Source: Akkermansiaceae bacterium | Lineage (GTDB): Bacteria > Verrucomicrobiota > Verrucomicrobiia > Verrucomicrobiales > Akkermansiaceae | Assembly: GCA_028293225.1 (NCBI GenBank) | Contig: JAQGPE010000556.1 | Coordinates: 1-5,210 of the forward strand | Length of the DNA stretch: 5,210 bases | Direction of reading: 5' to 3' | Shown: piece by piece, positions 1 to 5,114 of the stretch | Position numbering within the stretch: position 1 is the first letter of the stretch | Layout: each line of letters begins with the position of its first letter | Program-made: the position numbers and the translations under genes | The notes under the pieces: model-generated | Seen by the model: the letters and a program-made list of their open reading frames with translations, nothing else | Databases searched by the model: none | Told to the model about the DNA's origin: nothing

Positions 1-330
1 CCGCAACAGCTCGCGATCGGGCGTATTCTGCGGCAGGGGCGTGGCATCGATTTCAGCGCGGGAAACTTCGAAAAGCCCGGCGTAATTTACTCCCGCGGGG
101 CAGGCGATCTGGCAGGCCAGGCAGCCGAGGCAGTAGCTCATTTCATCGGCGAAGGCCTGGGTCACGGCCAGTTCGCCATCGGCGATCGAGCGCATCAGGG
201 CGATGCGGCCGCGCGGACTGTTGCGCTCCTGCAACGTGGCGTCGTAGGTCGGGCATGTCGGCAGGCACATCCCGCAGTGCATGCACTGCTGAAGGATCGA
301 GTAGTCGAGGGTTTTGAGCGAGGTGACCAT
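1..330 (-). CDS. GlcF-like iron-sulfur subunit of a glycolate/lactate oxidase (partial)
   Basis: N-terminal 110 residues of an iron-sulfur oxidoreductase subunit; the rest lies beyond the left edge. Two ferredoxin-type cysteine motifs are visible: C16-x2-C19-x2-C22-x3-C26-P (reading CMHCGMCLPTCP) and C67-x2-C70-x2-C73-x3-C77-P (CLGCLACQIACP), each predicted to hold a 4Fe-4S cluster. This is the N-terminal layout of GlcF and related proteins, which usually continue with two CCG domains; those cannot be seen here. In the family it takes electrons from the FAD subunit and passes them to the respiratory chain at the inner membrane. The ATG directly abuts the TGA of the upstream FAD-subunit gene, so translation is probably coupled; no Shine-Dalgarno motif is visible. 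Glycolate and lactate versions cannot be told apart from this fragment. Confidence 0.9.
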   Translation of the reverse strand, partial: MVTSLKTLDYSILQQCMHCGMCLPTCPTYDATLQERNSPRGRIALMRSIADGELAVTQAFADEMSYCLGCLACQIACPAGVNYAGLFEVSRAEIDATPLPQNTPDRELLR

Positions 331-1713
331 TCAATCGAAGATCTTGCCGGGATTGAGCAGCCGTTCCGGATCCAGCGCCTGCTTGATCCGGCCTAACAGC
401 GCGTGGCTGGCATCGCCCATCTGTTGGCGCAGCCATTGCTTCTTCGCCAGGCCCACGCCGTGCTCGCCGGTGATGGTGCCCCCAAGCTCCAGGGTCCGGG
501 TGACGATCTCGTCCAGGGCCAGATGGACGCGGGCCATTTCCGCGGCGTCGCGTTCGTCGGTCAGGAAAGTCGGGTGCAGGTTGCCGTCGCCCATGTGGCC
601 GAAGGTTCCGACCGTCAGGTCGTGGCGGGCCGCGGTTGCGGCGATGAAGCGGACCATGCGGGCGAGCTCGCTGCGCGGTACGGTGACGTCCTCCAGGATG
701 GTGGTCGGTCTGCGCCGGGCCAGGGCGGAGAAGGCATTGCGGCGGGCGGCGGCCAGGCTTAGGCCCTCTTCCGCATCGCGGGCCCGGCGGACGCCGCGGG
801 CGCCGTGGCTCAGCGCGATCGCTTCCATTTGCGCGGCCTCGTCCGCGACGGCGGCGGGATGGCCGTCGGTCTCCATCAGCAGCAGGGCTTCGCAGTCCGT
901 CGGCAGCCCGACCTGCGAGTAGTCCTCCACGCACTGGATCGTCATGCGGTCGAGGAACTCCAGGGTGCAGGGGATGATCTTCGCGGCGATGATGGCGGAG
1001 ACCGTTTCGGCGGCGGCCTCCATGTCGTCGTAGACCGCCAGCAGGGTGCTGCGCGCGGCCGGCAGGGGCAGCACTTTCAGCAGGACTTCCGTGACGATGC
1101 CGAGGGTGCCTTCGGAACCGATGAAAAGGTCCTTCAAGGAGTAGCCCGCCACGTCCTTCACGCACTTGTTGCCCAGCTCGACGATTGCGCCGTCGGCCAG
1201 CACCACTTGCAGCGCCATGACGTAGTCCCGGGTCACGCCGTACTTGAGGCCGCGCAGGCCGCCGGAGTTCTCCGCGACATTGCCACCGATGGTGGAGATC
1301 TTCATCGAGCCCGGATCGGGCGGATAGAAGAGGCCCTCGGCCGCGGCGGCTTCGGCGATTTTCTGGGTGATCGCGCCGCACTGGGCGCGCAGCGTCAGAT
1401 TGCGGGAGTCGACTTCCAGGATCGCATTCATCCGCACCAGGCACAGCACCAATCCGCCGGTGACGGGGACGCTGCCACCGCTGAGGCCGGTGCCGGAGCC
1501 GCGGGTGACCACCGGCACTCCGGCGGCGGCGGCGATCTTCACGCAGGCGGCGACTTCCTCCGTGGTTTCGGGAAAGGCCACGGCCAGCGGGAGTTGCCGG
1601 ATCACCGCGGTGCCGTCGAAGCCATACGGGATCAGGTCTTCGGCCGCGGTCAGCACCCGCGCCGGGTCGAGGGCGGCGGTCAATTTCGTGAGGAAGTCCG
1701 GTGGTTCCGACAT
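331..1713 (-). CDS. GlcD-like FAD-linked oxidase (glycolate or D-lactate dehydrogenase subunit)
   Basis: Complete 460-residue flavoprotein of the vanillyl-alcohol-oxidase/PCMH superfamily, the usual size for GlcD. An N-terminal FAD-binding domain (about residues 35-215) shows the FAD pyrophosphate loop RGSGTGLSGGSVP (71-83), PPDPGS (131-136), a GGNVAENSGG segment (143-152) and GSEGTLGIVTEV (199-210). A C-terminal FAD-oxidase domain carries GHMGDGNLHP (372-381) and TGEHGVGLAKK (415-425), the conserved His/Asp/Asn/Glu active-site segments, and ends LLNPGKIFD as in GlcD. The family oxidises alpha-hydroxy acids such as glycolate or D-lactate to the 2-oxo acid. The start lies 7 bases after the aldolase stop and has no clear ribosome binding site; the stop abuts the iron-sulfur subunit. 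No separate GlcE gene lies between them, so this looks like a two-subunit GlcD/GlcF type. Substrate is not decidable from sequence; context suggests a product of sugar cleavage. Confidence 0.93.
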   Translation of the reverse strand: MSEPPDFLTKLTAALDPARVLTAAEDLIPYGFDGTAVIRQLPLAVAFPETTEEVAACVKIAAAAGVPVVTRGSGTGLSGGSVPVTGGLVLCLVRMNAILEVDSRNLTLRAQCGAITQKIAEAAAAEGLFYPPDPGSMKISTIGGNVAENSGGLRGLKYGVTRDYVMALQVVLADGAIVELGNKCVKDVAGYSLKDLFIGSEGTLGIVTEVLLKVLPLPAARSTLLAVYDDMEAAAETVSAIIAAKIIPCTLEFLDRMTIQCVEDYSQVGLPTDCEALLLMETDGHPAAVADEAAQMEAIALSHGARGVRRARDAEEGLSLAAARRNAFSALARRRPTTILEDVTVPRSELARMVRFIAATAARHDLTVGTFGHMGDGNLHPTFLTDERDAAEMARVHLALDEIVTRTLELGGTITGEHGVGLAKKQWLRQQMGDASHALLGRIKQALDPERLLNPGKIFD

Positions 1714-1720
1714 GGCTGGG

Positions 1721-2557
1721 TCAGGCTTCGGCGATCAGAGCGAGCGCATCGGTGACGCTAGCGTTTTCGTGGAGAAGCGCCATGACGGCCTTGGTAATCC
1801 CGGCGGGATCCGGGTGCTGGATGATGTTGCGGCCATAGACGACGCCGTGGACGCCCTGGCCGAGCAGGGCGTGGGTGCGCTCCAGGATCTCGCGGTCGCT
1901 GACCCGGCCGCCACCGCGGACCAGCACGGGAATGCCGCCGGCGGTTTCCACCACCTGGTGATAGAGCCCGACGTCATCGGTCGGGTCGGCCTTGATGATG
2001 TCGGCGCCGAGTTCCACCGCTTGCCTGACGAGATGGACGATGGGATCGAGCGCGCCATCGACCATGTAGCCGCCGGCTTCGGCATTGGGCCGGAAGACCA
2101 GCGGCTCGATCATCATCGGCATGCCGTAGTAGTCGGCCTGCGGTTTCAGTTGCAGGATGTTTTCCACGCACTGGGCGTGGACCTCCGGAGCGCCGGGGAT
2201 CTGGAAGAGATTGACGCAGACGCAGGCGGCGTCGTGGCGGACGGCCTGGAGCATGCAGTCGCCGATGATCTTGCTGAAGGCCGCGGCGGGGAGTTCGCGG
2301 CCGTAGACATTGGCGACATCGGTGCGGAGCACCAGCGAGGGCTTGTGGCGACCGGGCAGCGACTGGAGATGACGGGCCTGGCCGACGGTGAGCTGAATCG
2401 CATCCGGGCCGGCCTCGACCAGGGTGCGCACCACCTGGGGCATATCGGCGATTCCGGTGAGGAAGCCGGGCTGGTTGAAGAAGCCGTGGTCGATGGCCAC
2501 GTCGAAACAGCGGCCGGAGCGGGGATGGAAGAGGCGGTTGAGACGAAAGGATTTCAT
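1721..2557 (-). CDS. class I aldolase, DhnA/DeoC/LacD family
   Basis: Complete 278-residue TIM-barrel aldolase. The N-terminal FDVAIDHGFF (18-27) is the DhnA-type signature with the active-site Asp (D23). ELGADIIKADPTDD (182-195) carries the predicted Schiff-base lysine K189. VLVRGGGRVSD (211-221) and GVVYGRNIIQHPDP (238-251) are the phosphate-binding loops near the barrel's C-terminal end. The family includes archaeal-type fructose-bisphosphate aldolase, LacD and the LsrF thiolase; most act on phosphorylated ketoses in the cytoplasm. The segment GMPMMIEPLVF (145-155) follows the strand that in archaeal-type enzymes leads to a YPRG motif with the catalytic tyrosine. No such Tyr is seen, so the substrate may differ from fructose 1,6-bisphosphate. 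The gene lies 18 bases after the isomerase gene and 7 before the FAD oxidase gene, which points to sugar cleavage rather than glycolysis. An alternative is an LsrF-like acyl transferase. Confidence 0.88.
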   Translation of the reverse strand: MKSFRLNRLFHPRSGRCFDVAIDHGFFNQPGFLTGIADMPQVVRTLVEAGPDAIQLTVGQARHLQSLPGRHKPSLVLRTDVANVYGRELPAAAFSKIIGDCMLQAVRHDAACVCVNLFQIPGAPEVHAQCVENILQLKPQADYYGMPMMIEPLVFRPNAEAGGYMVDGALDPIVHLVRQAVELGADIIKADPTDDVGLYHQVVETAGGIPVLVRGGGRVSDREILERTHALLGQGVHGVVYGRNIIQHPDPAGITKAVMALLHENASVTDALALIAEA

Positions 2558-2575
2558 GCGGTCGGCAAGCAGGGG

Positions 2576-3619
2576 TCAGAGGCCCATCAGGTGGCGCATC
2601 ACGTGAAGTTCCAGCGTCTCGTAGTCGCGGGCTTCGCGGCACTGGCGGACCAGTTCGTTGTCGAGTGTCCGGACCTTTTCCACCAGGGCCAGGAAGATCT
2701 CGCGGCTGGTCTTGAGATGCTGGAGGGCGGGCACGCTGGCGTCGGTGCGCATGACCTTCACATCGAGGCCGATGAACTCGCCGCGCCGGCCGTAGCCGCC
2801 CTCTTCGAGCACGCGAACCTGGTTGAAAGCGGCGCGCAGGTTCACGGCGCCGAAGTTCTTGTCCTGGTCGTATTTCAGGCCGTTCTGGTCGTTGAGGTGA
2901 ACGCTCCCGAGCTTGTCGTGGGCGAGGGCGAAGGCCATCTCGTCGCTGGGATCGAGCCCGGCCAGGATGGCGTGGGCGCTTTCGACCAGGCCCTTGACCC
3001 GCTTCGGATCGCTGGAGGCGTAGGCGAGCGTGAGCGCGTGGCCCATGGTTGGCACGTAGGCCAGGTCGGTGGGTTCGTTCGGCTTCGGCTCGATCCAGAC
3101 CTCGATCTCCGGGTCGTGGCTGAGGATGCTGTTGACGGTTTCCAGCAGCCGCTCGTAGGCGAGACGCGGGCACTTGGCCTCGCGGATATAGGTGCCTTCC
3201 CGGCTGAGCCAGAGGACGATCGCGCTGGAGCCGACGGCTTTGGCGATGTCGATGCATTTGGAAGTACGATCCCTGGCGTATTGACGGTCCGACTCGCGGT
3301 TCGAGGTGTAAGCGCCGTCGATGGTCTGGGTGGCGAACCACAGGCGCGGGGCGACGAACTCGGGCGTCAGCCCCTCGTTGGCGAGCCGGGTTTTCATGGC
3401 TTCGGCCTCGCGGAGGATTTGAGCCGGCGACTTGCTGTCGAGGTCCGGGACCACATCGTCATCGTGGAACTGGACCCCCTCGAAGCCGAGGTCACGATAG
3501 AGGGCGAACTTCTTCTCGTGCGGATAGACGGTCCGGACTTCGGGGCCGAAGGGGTCGCCGCCCTCGCTGATGTTCCAGGGACCGAAGGAGAAGCGGTATT
3601 CTGTGGCGGCAGTGCTCAT
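2576..3619 (-). CDS. xylose-isomerase-family sugar isomerase (class I-like)
   Basis: Complete 347-residue TIM-barrel protein and first gene of the operon. It resembles short, actinobacterial-type xylose isomerases along its length: SFGPWNISEGGDPFGP near the start, FHDDD (51-55; catalytic His52 and Asp55), AYTSN (103-107), VLWLSREG (135-142), IEPKPNEP (176-183; Glu177 metal ligand, Lys179), ESAH (213-216; Glu213, His216), KYDQD (249-253; Asp251, Asp253) and a DVKVMRTD segment (286-293; Asp286). By ungapped hand alignment, the position of xylose isomerase Asp245 is His241, as in L-rhamnose isomerases. The family interconverts aldoses and ketoses using two divalent metal ions. The protein is somewhat shorter than typical class I enzymes (about 385 residues). 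The ATG is followed by a good family match and no upstream ribosome binding site is visible. Substrate is uncertain: xylose, rhamnose, fucose or another aldose. Confidence 0.87.
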   Translation of the reverse strand: MSTAATEYRFSFGPWNISEGGDPFGPEVRTVYPHEKKFALYRDLGFEGVQFHDDDVVPDLDSKSPAQILREAEAMKTRLANEGLTPEFVAPRLWFATQTIDGAYTSNRESDRQYARDRTSKCIDIAKAVGSSAIVLWLSREGTYIREAKCPRLAYERLLETVNSILSHDPEIEVWIEPKPNEPTDLAYVPTMGHALTLAYASSDPKRVKGLVESAHAILAGLDPSDEMAFALAHDKLGSVHLNDQNGLKYDQDKNFGAVNLRAAFNQVRVLEEGGYGRRGEFIGLDVKVMRTDASVPALQHLKTSREIFLALVEKVRTLDNELVRQCREARDYETLELHVMRHLMGL

Positions 3620-3663
3620 GAGCGGGCCATCGTAGCTTGAAAGGGCTGGGGTTCTACGTCCGC

Positions 3664-3684
3664 CCGATCAGGATCGGCACTATG
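3664..3684 (-). promoter_or_regulatory. candidate operator palindrome and weak -10 for the sugar operon
   Basis: Positions 3664-3677 form a perfect inverted repeat, CCGATC-AG-GATCGG, about 45 bases upstream of the isomerase start. On the minus strand a -10-like CATAGT (3684-3679) lies just upstream of it; the matching -35 is poor (3 of 6 bases). If this is the promoter, the palindrome covers the transcription start, a usual place for a repressor operator. Seen: the palindrome. Inferred: promoter and operator function. Confidence 0.3.
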
Positions 3685-3831
3685 TTCTCACGTGGCGCGC
3701 ATCGTGCAGATTGCCAGCCCGGGATTGCGAGTCGCAGTTTGCAATGCGGCGATCACGGGCGGTCGGGGGATCGCAAAAGCTTGTAGCTCTAGGGTATCGC
3801 GCGATTTCGCCGGATTGGTATGGAGGATGCG

Positions 3832-3876
3832 ATGAAGATTTCACGCCGCAAGGGCGCCGCTCCCACTCAATCCTAA
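3832..3876 (+). CDS. candidate 14-codon leader mini-ORF
   Basis: ATG at 3832 is preceded by GGAGG (3822-3826) with 5 bases of spacing, the best Shine-Dalgarno match in the window. The frame reads MKISRRKGAAPTQS and ends with TAA at 3874-3876, 12 bases before the next gene. It is in the same frame as that gene, so only this TAA separates it from an N-terminal extension. It could be a leader peptide that couples translation, the original start of the gene broken by a stop, or chance. Translation is not shown by the sequence. Confidence 0.3.
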   Translation: MKISRRKGAAPTQS

Positions 3877-3888
3877 CTCTCTTTTTTT

Positions 3889-4437
3889 ATGTCGAACGTA
3901 CCAGCATTTCCCAAGGACCCCCTGCGCCACGATGAAGACTTCGCCCCGGTGGCCGGCGACGCCGCCAAGGATCTCAAGGACACGGCCCGTGACGGCTTCC
4001 GCGATGTCGCCAAGACGGTGGCGAACGAAGCCACGGACCTGAAGAATCATGCCGTGGAATCCGCGAGCCGGATCGGTGACCAAGCTTCTTCCTCGGCCTC
4101 GGAATTCAAGGCGGTCGCTTCCCGGAAGGGCGACGACGTCAAGGACGCCGCCACCGACAAGGTGAACTCGCTCCGCGCCGCGGCCACTGAGAAGGTCGAT
4201 GCCTTCCGCACCGCCGCGGTGGAGAAGGTCGAGGACCTGAAGGCGACGGCCAAGGATAAGGTCAATGCCCTGCGCGAGACGGCGTCCGATAGGACCGACG
4301 AATTCCGCACCGCGGCCCGCGAGCGCTACCAGGATGCCCGCGAAGACGCGAAGGCCTATGTCCGGCAGAATCCACTGGGCGCTCTCGCCACCGCGGCGGT
4401 GGCCGGTTTCCTGGTGGGACGCCTCATGCGACGCTGA
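3889..4437 (+). CDS. DUF883/ElaB-YqjD-like tail-anchored protein with LEA-like 11-residue repeats
   Basis: Complete 182-residue protein. Residues 22-153 are twelve consecutive 11-residue units without a break, such as ATDKVNSLRAA, ATEKVDAFRTA and AKDKVNALRET. Each unit begins with Ala (once Val), has a small or hydrophobic residue at position 5 in most copies, and a hydrophobic residue at position 8, giving one long amphipathic helix rich in Lys, Arg, Asp and Glu, as in group 3 LEA proteins and apolipoproteins. Residues 160-182 (QNPLGALATAAVAGFLVGRLMRR in outline) are a short glycine-rich membrane segment with an Arg tail, typical of the ElaB/YqjD/DUF883 family. In E. coli these are stationary-phase inner-membrane proteins that bind ribosomes; a stress or membrane-associated role here is inference. 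The start is preceded by a pyrimidine tract ending in seven T, with no Shine-Dalgarno. Transcribed alone, away from the sugar operon. Confidence 0.8.
   Translation: MSNVPAFPKDPLRHDEDFAPVAGDAAKDLKDTARDGFRDVAKTVANEATDLKNHAVESASRIGDQASSSASEFKAVASRKGDDVKDAATDKVNSLRAAATEKVDAFRTAAVEKVEDLKATAKDKVNALRETASDRTDEFRTAARERYQDAREDAKAYVRQNPLGALATAAVAGFLVGRLMRR
3952..4347 (+). repeat. twelve tandem 33-bp units encoding an 11-residue repeat
   Basis: The coding DNA for residues 22-153 divides exactly into twelve 33-bp units. Protein periodicity is clear throughout; DNA identity is highest in units 7-10 (4150-4281), where GAGAAGGTC/GACAAGGTG/GATAAGGTC-type blocks recur at the same phase. This suggests growth by internal duplication, with older units at the 5' end more diverged. 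Confidence 0.75.
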
Positions 4438-4479
4438 CAACGCATTTTCGCAAGCCGGCCGGAAACGGCGGGTGCCCGG

Positions 4480-4506
4480 GCCCTCTTCTGAAAGGAAGGG
4501 GGCTTT
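4480..4506 (+). terminator. intrinsic terminator after the DUF883-like gene
   Basis: Nine-base arms GCCCTCTTC (4480-4488) and GAAGGGGGC (4495-4503) pair with one G-T wobble. The loop TGAAAG can close as a GAAA tetraloop with a further T-G pair. The hairpin is followed by TTTC, a short T run, 43 bases after the stop codon. The position and stem fit a rho-independent terminator; the weak T tract lowers confidence. Confidence 0.6.
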
Positions 4507-4516
4507 CGGCGTTGTT

Positions 4517-4640
4517 GGGTGAGGTTTGGCAGGGTTACCGGCGATCGGGCGAAACGGGTGAGGTGGCCGGGATTCCGGCGGGTGGGTGAGGTTTGACAGG
4601 GTGATGTGGAGGAGGGGCCGGATGGGTGAGGCCGGAGTGG
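4517..4640 (+). repeat. GGGTGAGG repeat array, imperfect 67-bp duplication
   Basis: GGGTGAGG occurs at 4517, 4556, 4584 and 4624. The copies at 4517-4535 and 4584-4602 match over 19 bases with one difference (GGGTGAGGTTTGGCAGGGT against GGGTGAGGTTTGACAGGGT). Start-to-start spacings are 39, 28 and 40, so the array reads as two diverged units about 67 bases apart, each holding a long and a short copy. Function is unknown. Confidence 0.6.
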
Positions 4641-4660
4641 AACCGCAGATGAGAGGCAGG

Positions 4661-4688
4661 TGATGTCCACTCTTTCGAGTCGACATCA
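4661..4688. repeat. 28-base inverted repeat (hairpin)
   Basis: TGATGTC (4661-4667) pairs with GACATCA (4682-4688), then a C-C mismatch, then ACTC (4669-4672) pairs with GAGT (4677-4680) around a TTTC loop: 11 of 12 pairs. On the minus strand the loop reads GAAA, a stable GNRA tetraloop. There is no T run on either side, so it is not an ordinary terminator. It could be a protein site or part of a structured RNA. Confidence 0.55.
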
Positions 4689-4771
4689 TGGAACTAGGGC
4701 GACGGGCAGGCATGAGTCCCGGGAGGGTTTCAGGCCAAGCCGGGGAGAGCGATTGTGGGATGCGCAAGAAG

Positions 4772-4801
4772 AGACGTCAGACTCGAAGACGTCAGACGCT
4801 A
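4772..4801 (+). repeat. two-copy 15-base tandem direct repeat
   Basis: AGACGTCAGAC occurs at 4772-4782 and 4787-4797, exactly 15 bases apart, with the four intervening bases differing (TCGA, GCTA). A further GAC follows at 4802-4804. The unit carries a GACGTC palindrome. It may be a pair of binding sites or slippage product. Confidence 0.55.
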
Positions 4802-4924
4802 GACTGGAGAAGAATAGCGACCTGCGGTCGTGAGCTTTTTGAGAGGAGGGAGAGGCGAACTGGTGGAGAAGAGCGAGCGCGGCGGAGTGCTGAGGGAGAG
4901 GAAGCGTGAGGGCGCGCCCGTCTT

Positions 4925-5010
4925 GCGGCTTTGCCGTTGCCGGGGGCTGGATCCAGGGGTTCCTTTCAGTCACCCCTGGCTGTCTTATTTCGCACCTTTG
5001 GTGCTCCAGG
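4925..5010. repeat. hairpin cluster, candidate REP/BIME-like element
   Basis: Three adjacent hairpins: CGGC-TTT-GCCG (4926-4936), CCAGGGGT-11 bases-ACCCCTGG (4953-4979) and GCACC-TTT-GGTGC (4992-5004). The two outer ones share a TTT loop and flank the larger central one. CTGGATCCAG (4947-4956) is a 10-bp palindrome overlapping the central arm, and CCAGG (5006-5010) could pair instead with CCTGG at 4975-4979. The compact, palindrome-dense, non-coding layout is like repetitive extragenic palindromes mobilised by RAYT transposases. That identity is inferred; copy number elsewhere in the genome is unknown. Confidence 0.4.
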
Positions 5011-5114
5011 AATGAAGTGCGGCTTGCGGCCGGGATTTCAAGCAGGAGTCACGAAGGTGAATTTCTTTTCGAATTCGTGTCACAGGCTGCGGGGCTGGCT
5101 CGTCGGGACTGGTG

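Larger units (their letters stand above)
3620..3888. other. divergent intergenic region between the sugar operon and the DUF883-like gene
   Basis: This 269-base gap separates two divergent transcription units and must carry both promoters. It holds a 14-bp palindrome close to the operon, a shorter nested repeat set (ATTGC at 3724-3728 with GCAAT at 3741-3745, and GCGA-G-TCGC at 3727-3735), a GCGATC/GATCGC pair at 3749-3754 and 3769-3774, and a 14-codon mini-ORF next to the rightward gene. No strong consensus promoter is visible for the rightward gene. Confidence 0.7.
4507..5114. other. repeat-rich intergenic region with no convincing gene
   Basis: About 600 bases without a supportable gene on either strand. 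Open frames here encode Arg/Glu/Gly-rich or Pro/Ser-rich peptides with no recognisable family. The stretch contains four GGGTGAGG copies, a 28-base hairpin, a 15-base tandem repeat, a purine run (GAGAGGAGGGAGAGG, 4841-4855) and a hairpin cluster, each listed separately. It must also contain the promoter for the gene at 5115; no consensus -35/-10 pair stands out. Confidence 0.65.

Noticed and set aside
143..1444. A 433-codon minus-strand frame
   Set aside because: It overlaps the GlcD-like and GlcF-like genes in another frame and is dominated by Arg, Pro and Gly, a typical out-of-frame product of GC-rich DNA.
1974..3341. A 455-codon minus-strand frame
   Set aside because: It is an out-of-frame shadow of the isomerase and aldolase genes, again Arg/Pro-rich and without motifs.
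1367..3640. A 757-codon open frame on the plus strand
   Set aside because: It lies antisense to three well-recognised genes and its product is low-complexity, rich in Gly, Ala, Asp, Val and His with no family motifs. Long antisense frames are common opposite GC-rich genes.
3877..3888. T run as terminator
   Set aside because: No stable hairpin precedes it and it lies directly before a start codon, so it is better read as a leader tract.
4458..4469. GCCG-GAAA-CGGC mini-hairpin
   Set aside because: Only four base pairs and no T run; the longer stem at 4480-4503 is the better terminator.
4517..4640. CRISPR-like array
   Set aside because: Shared units are only 8-9 bases in all four copies (19 in two), spacings vary, and no cas genes are seen.
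3841..4767. A 308-codon minus-strand frame
   Set aside because: It is antisense to the DUF883-like gene, and its periodic RGAEG-like pattern simply mirrors the 33-bp repeat. It also crosses the terminator and repeat region.
4688..5015. Short Arg/Glu-rich plus-strand frames
   Set aside because: They reflect the purine-rich composition of the gap; there is no ribosome binding site, family similarity or sensible protein composition.
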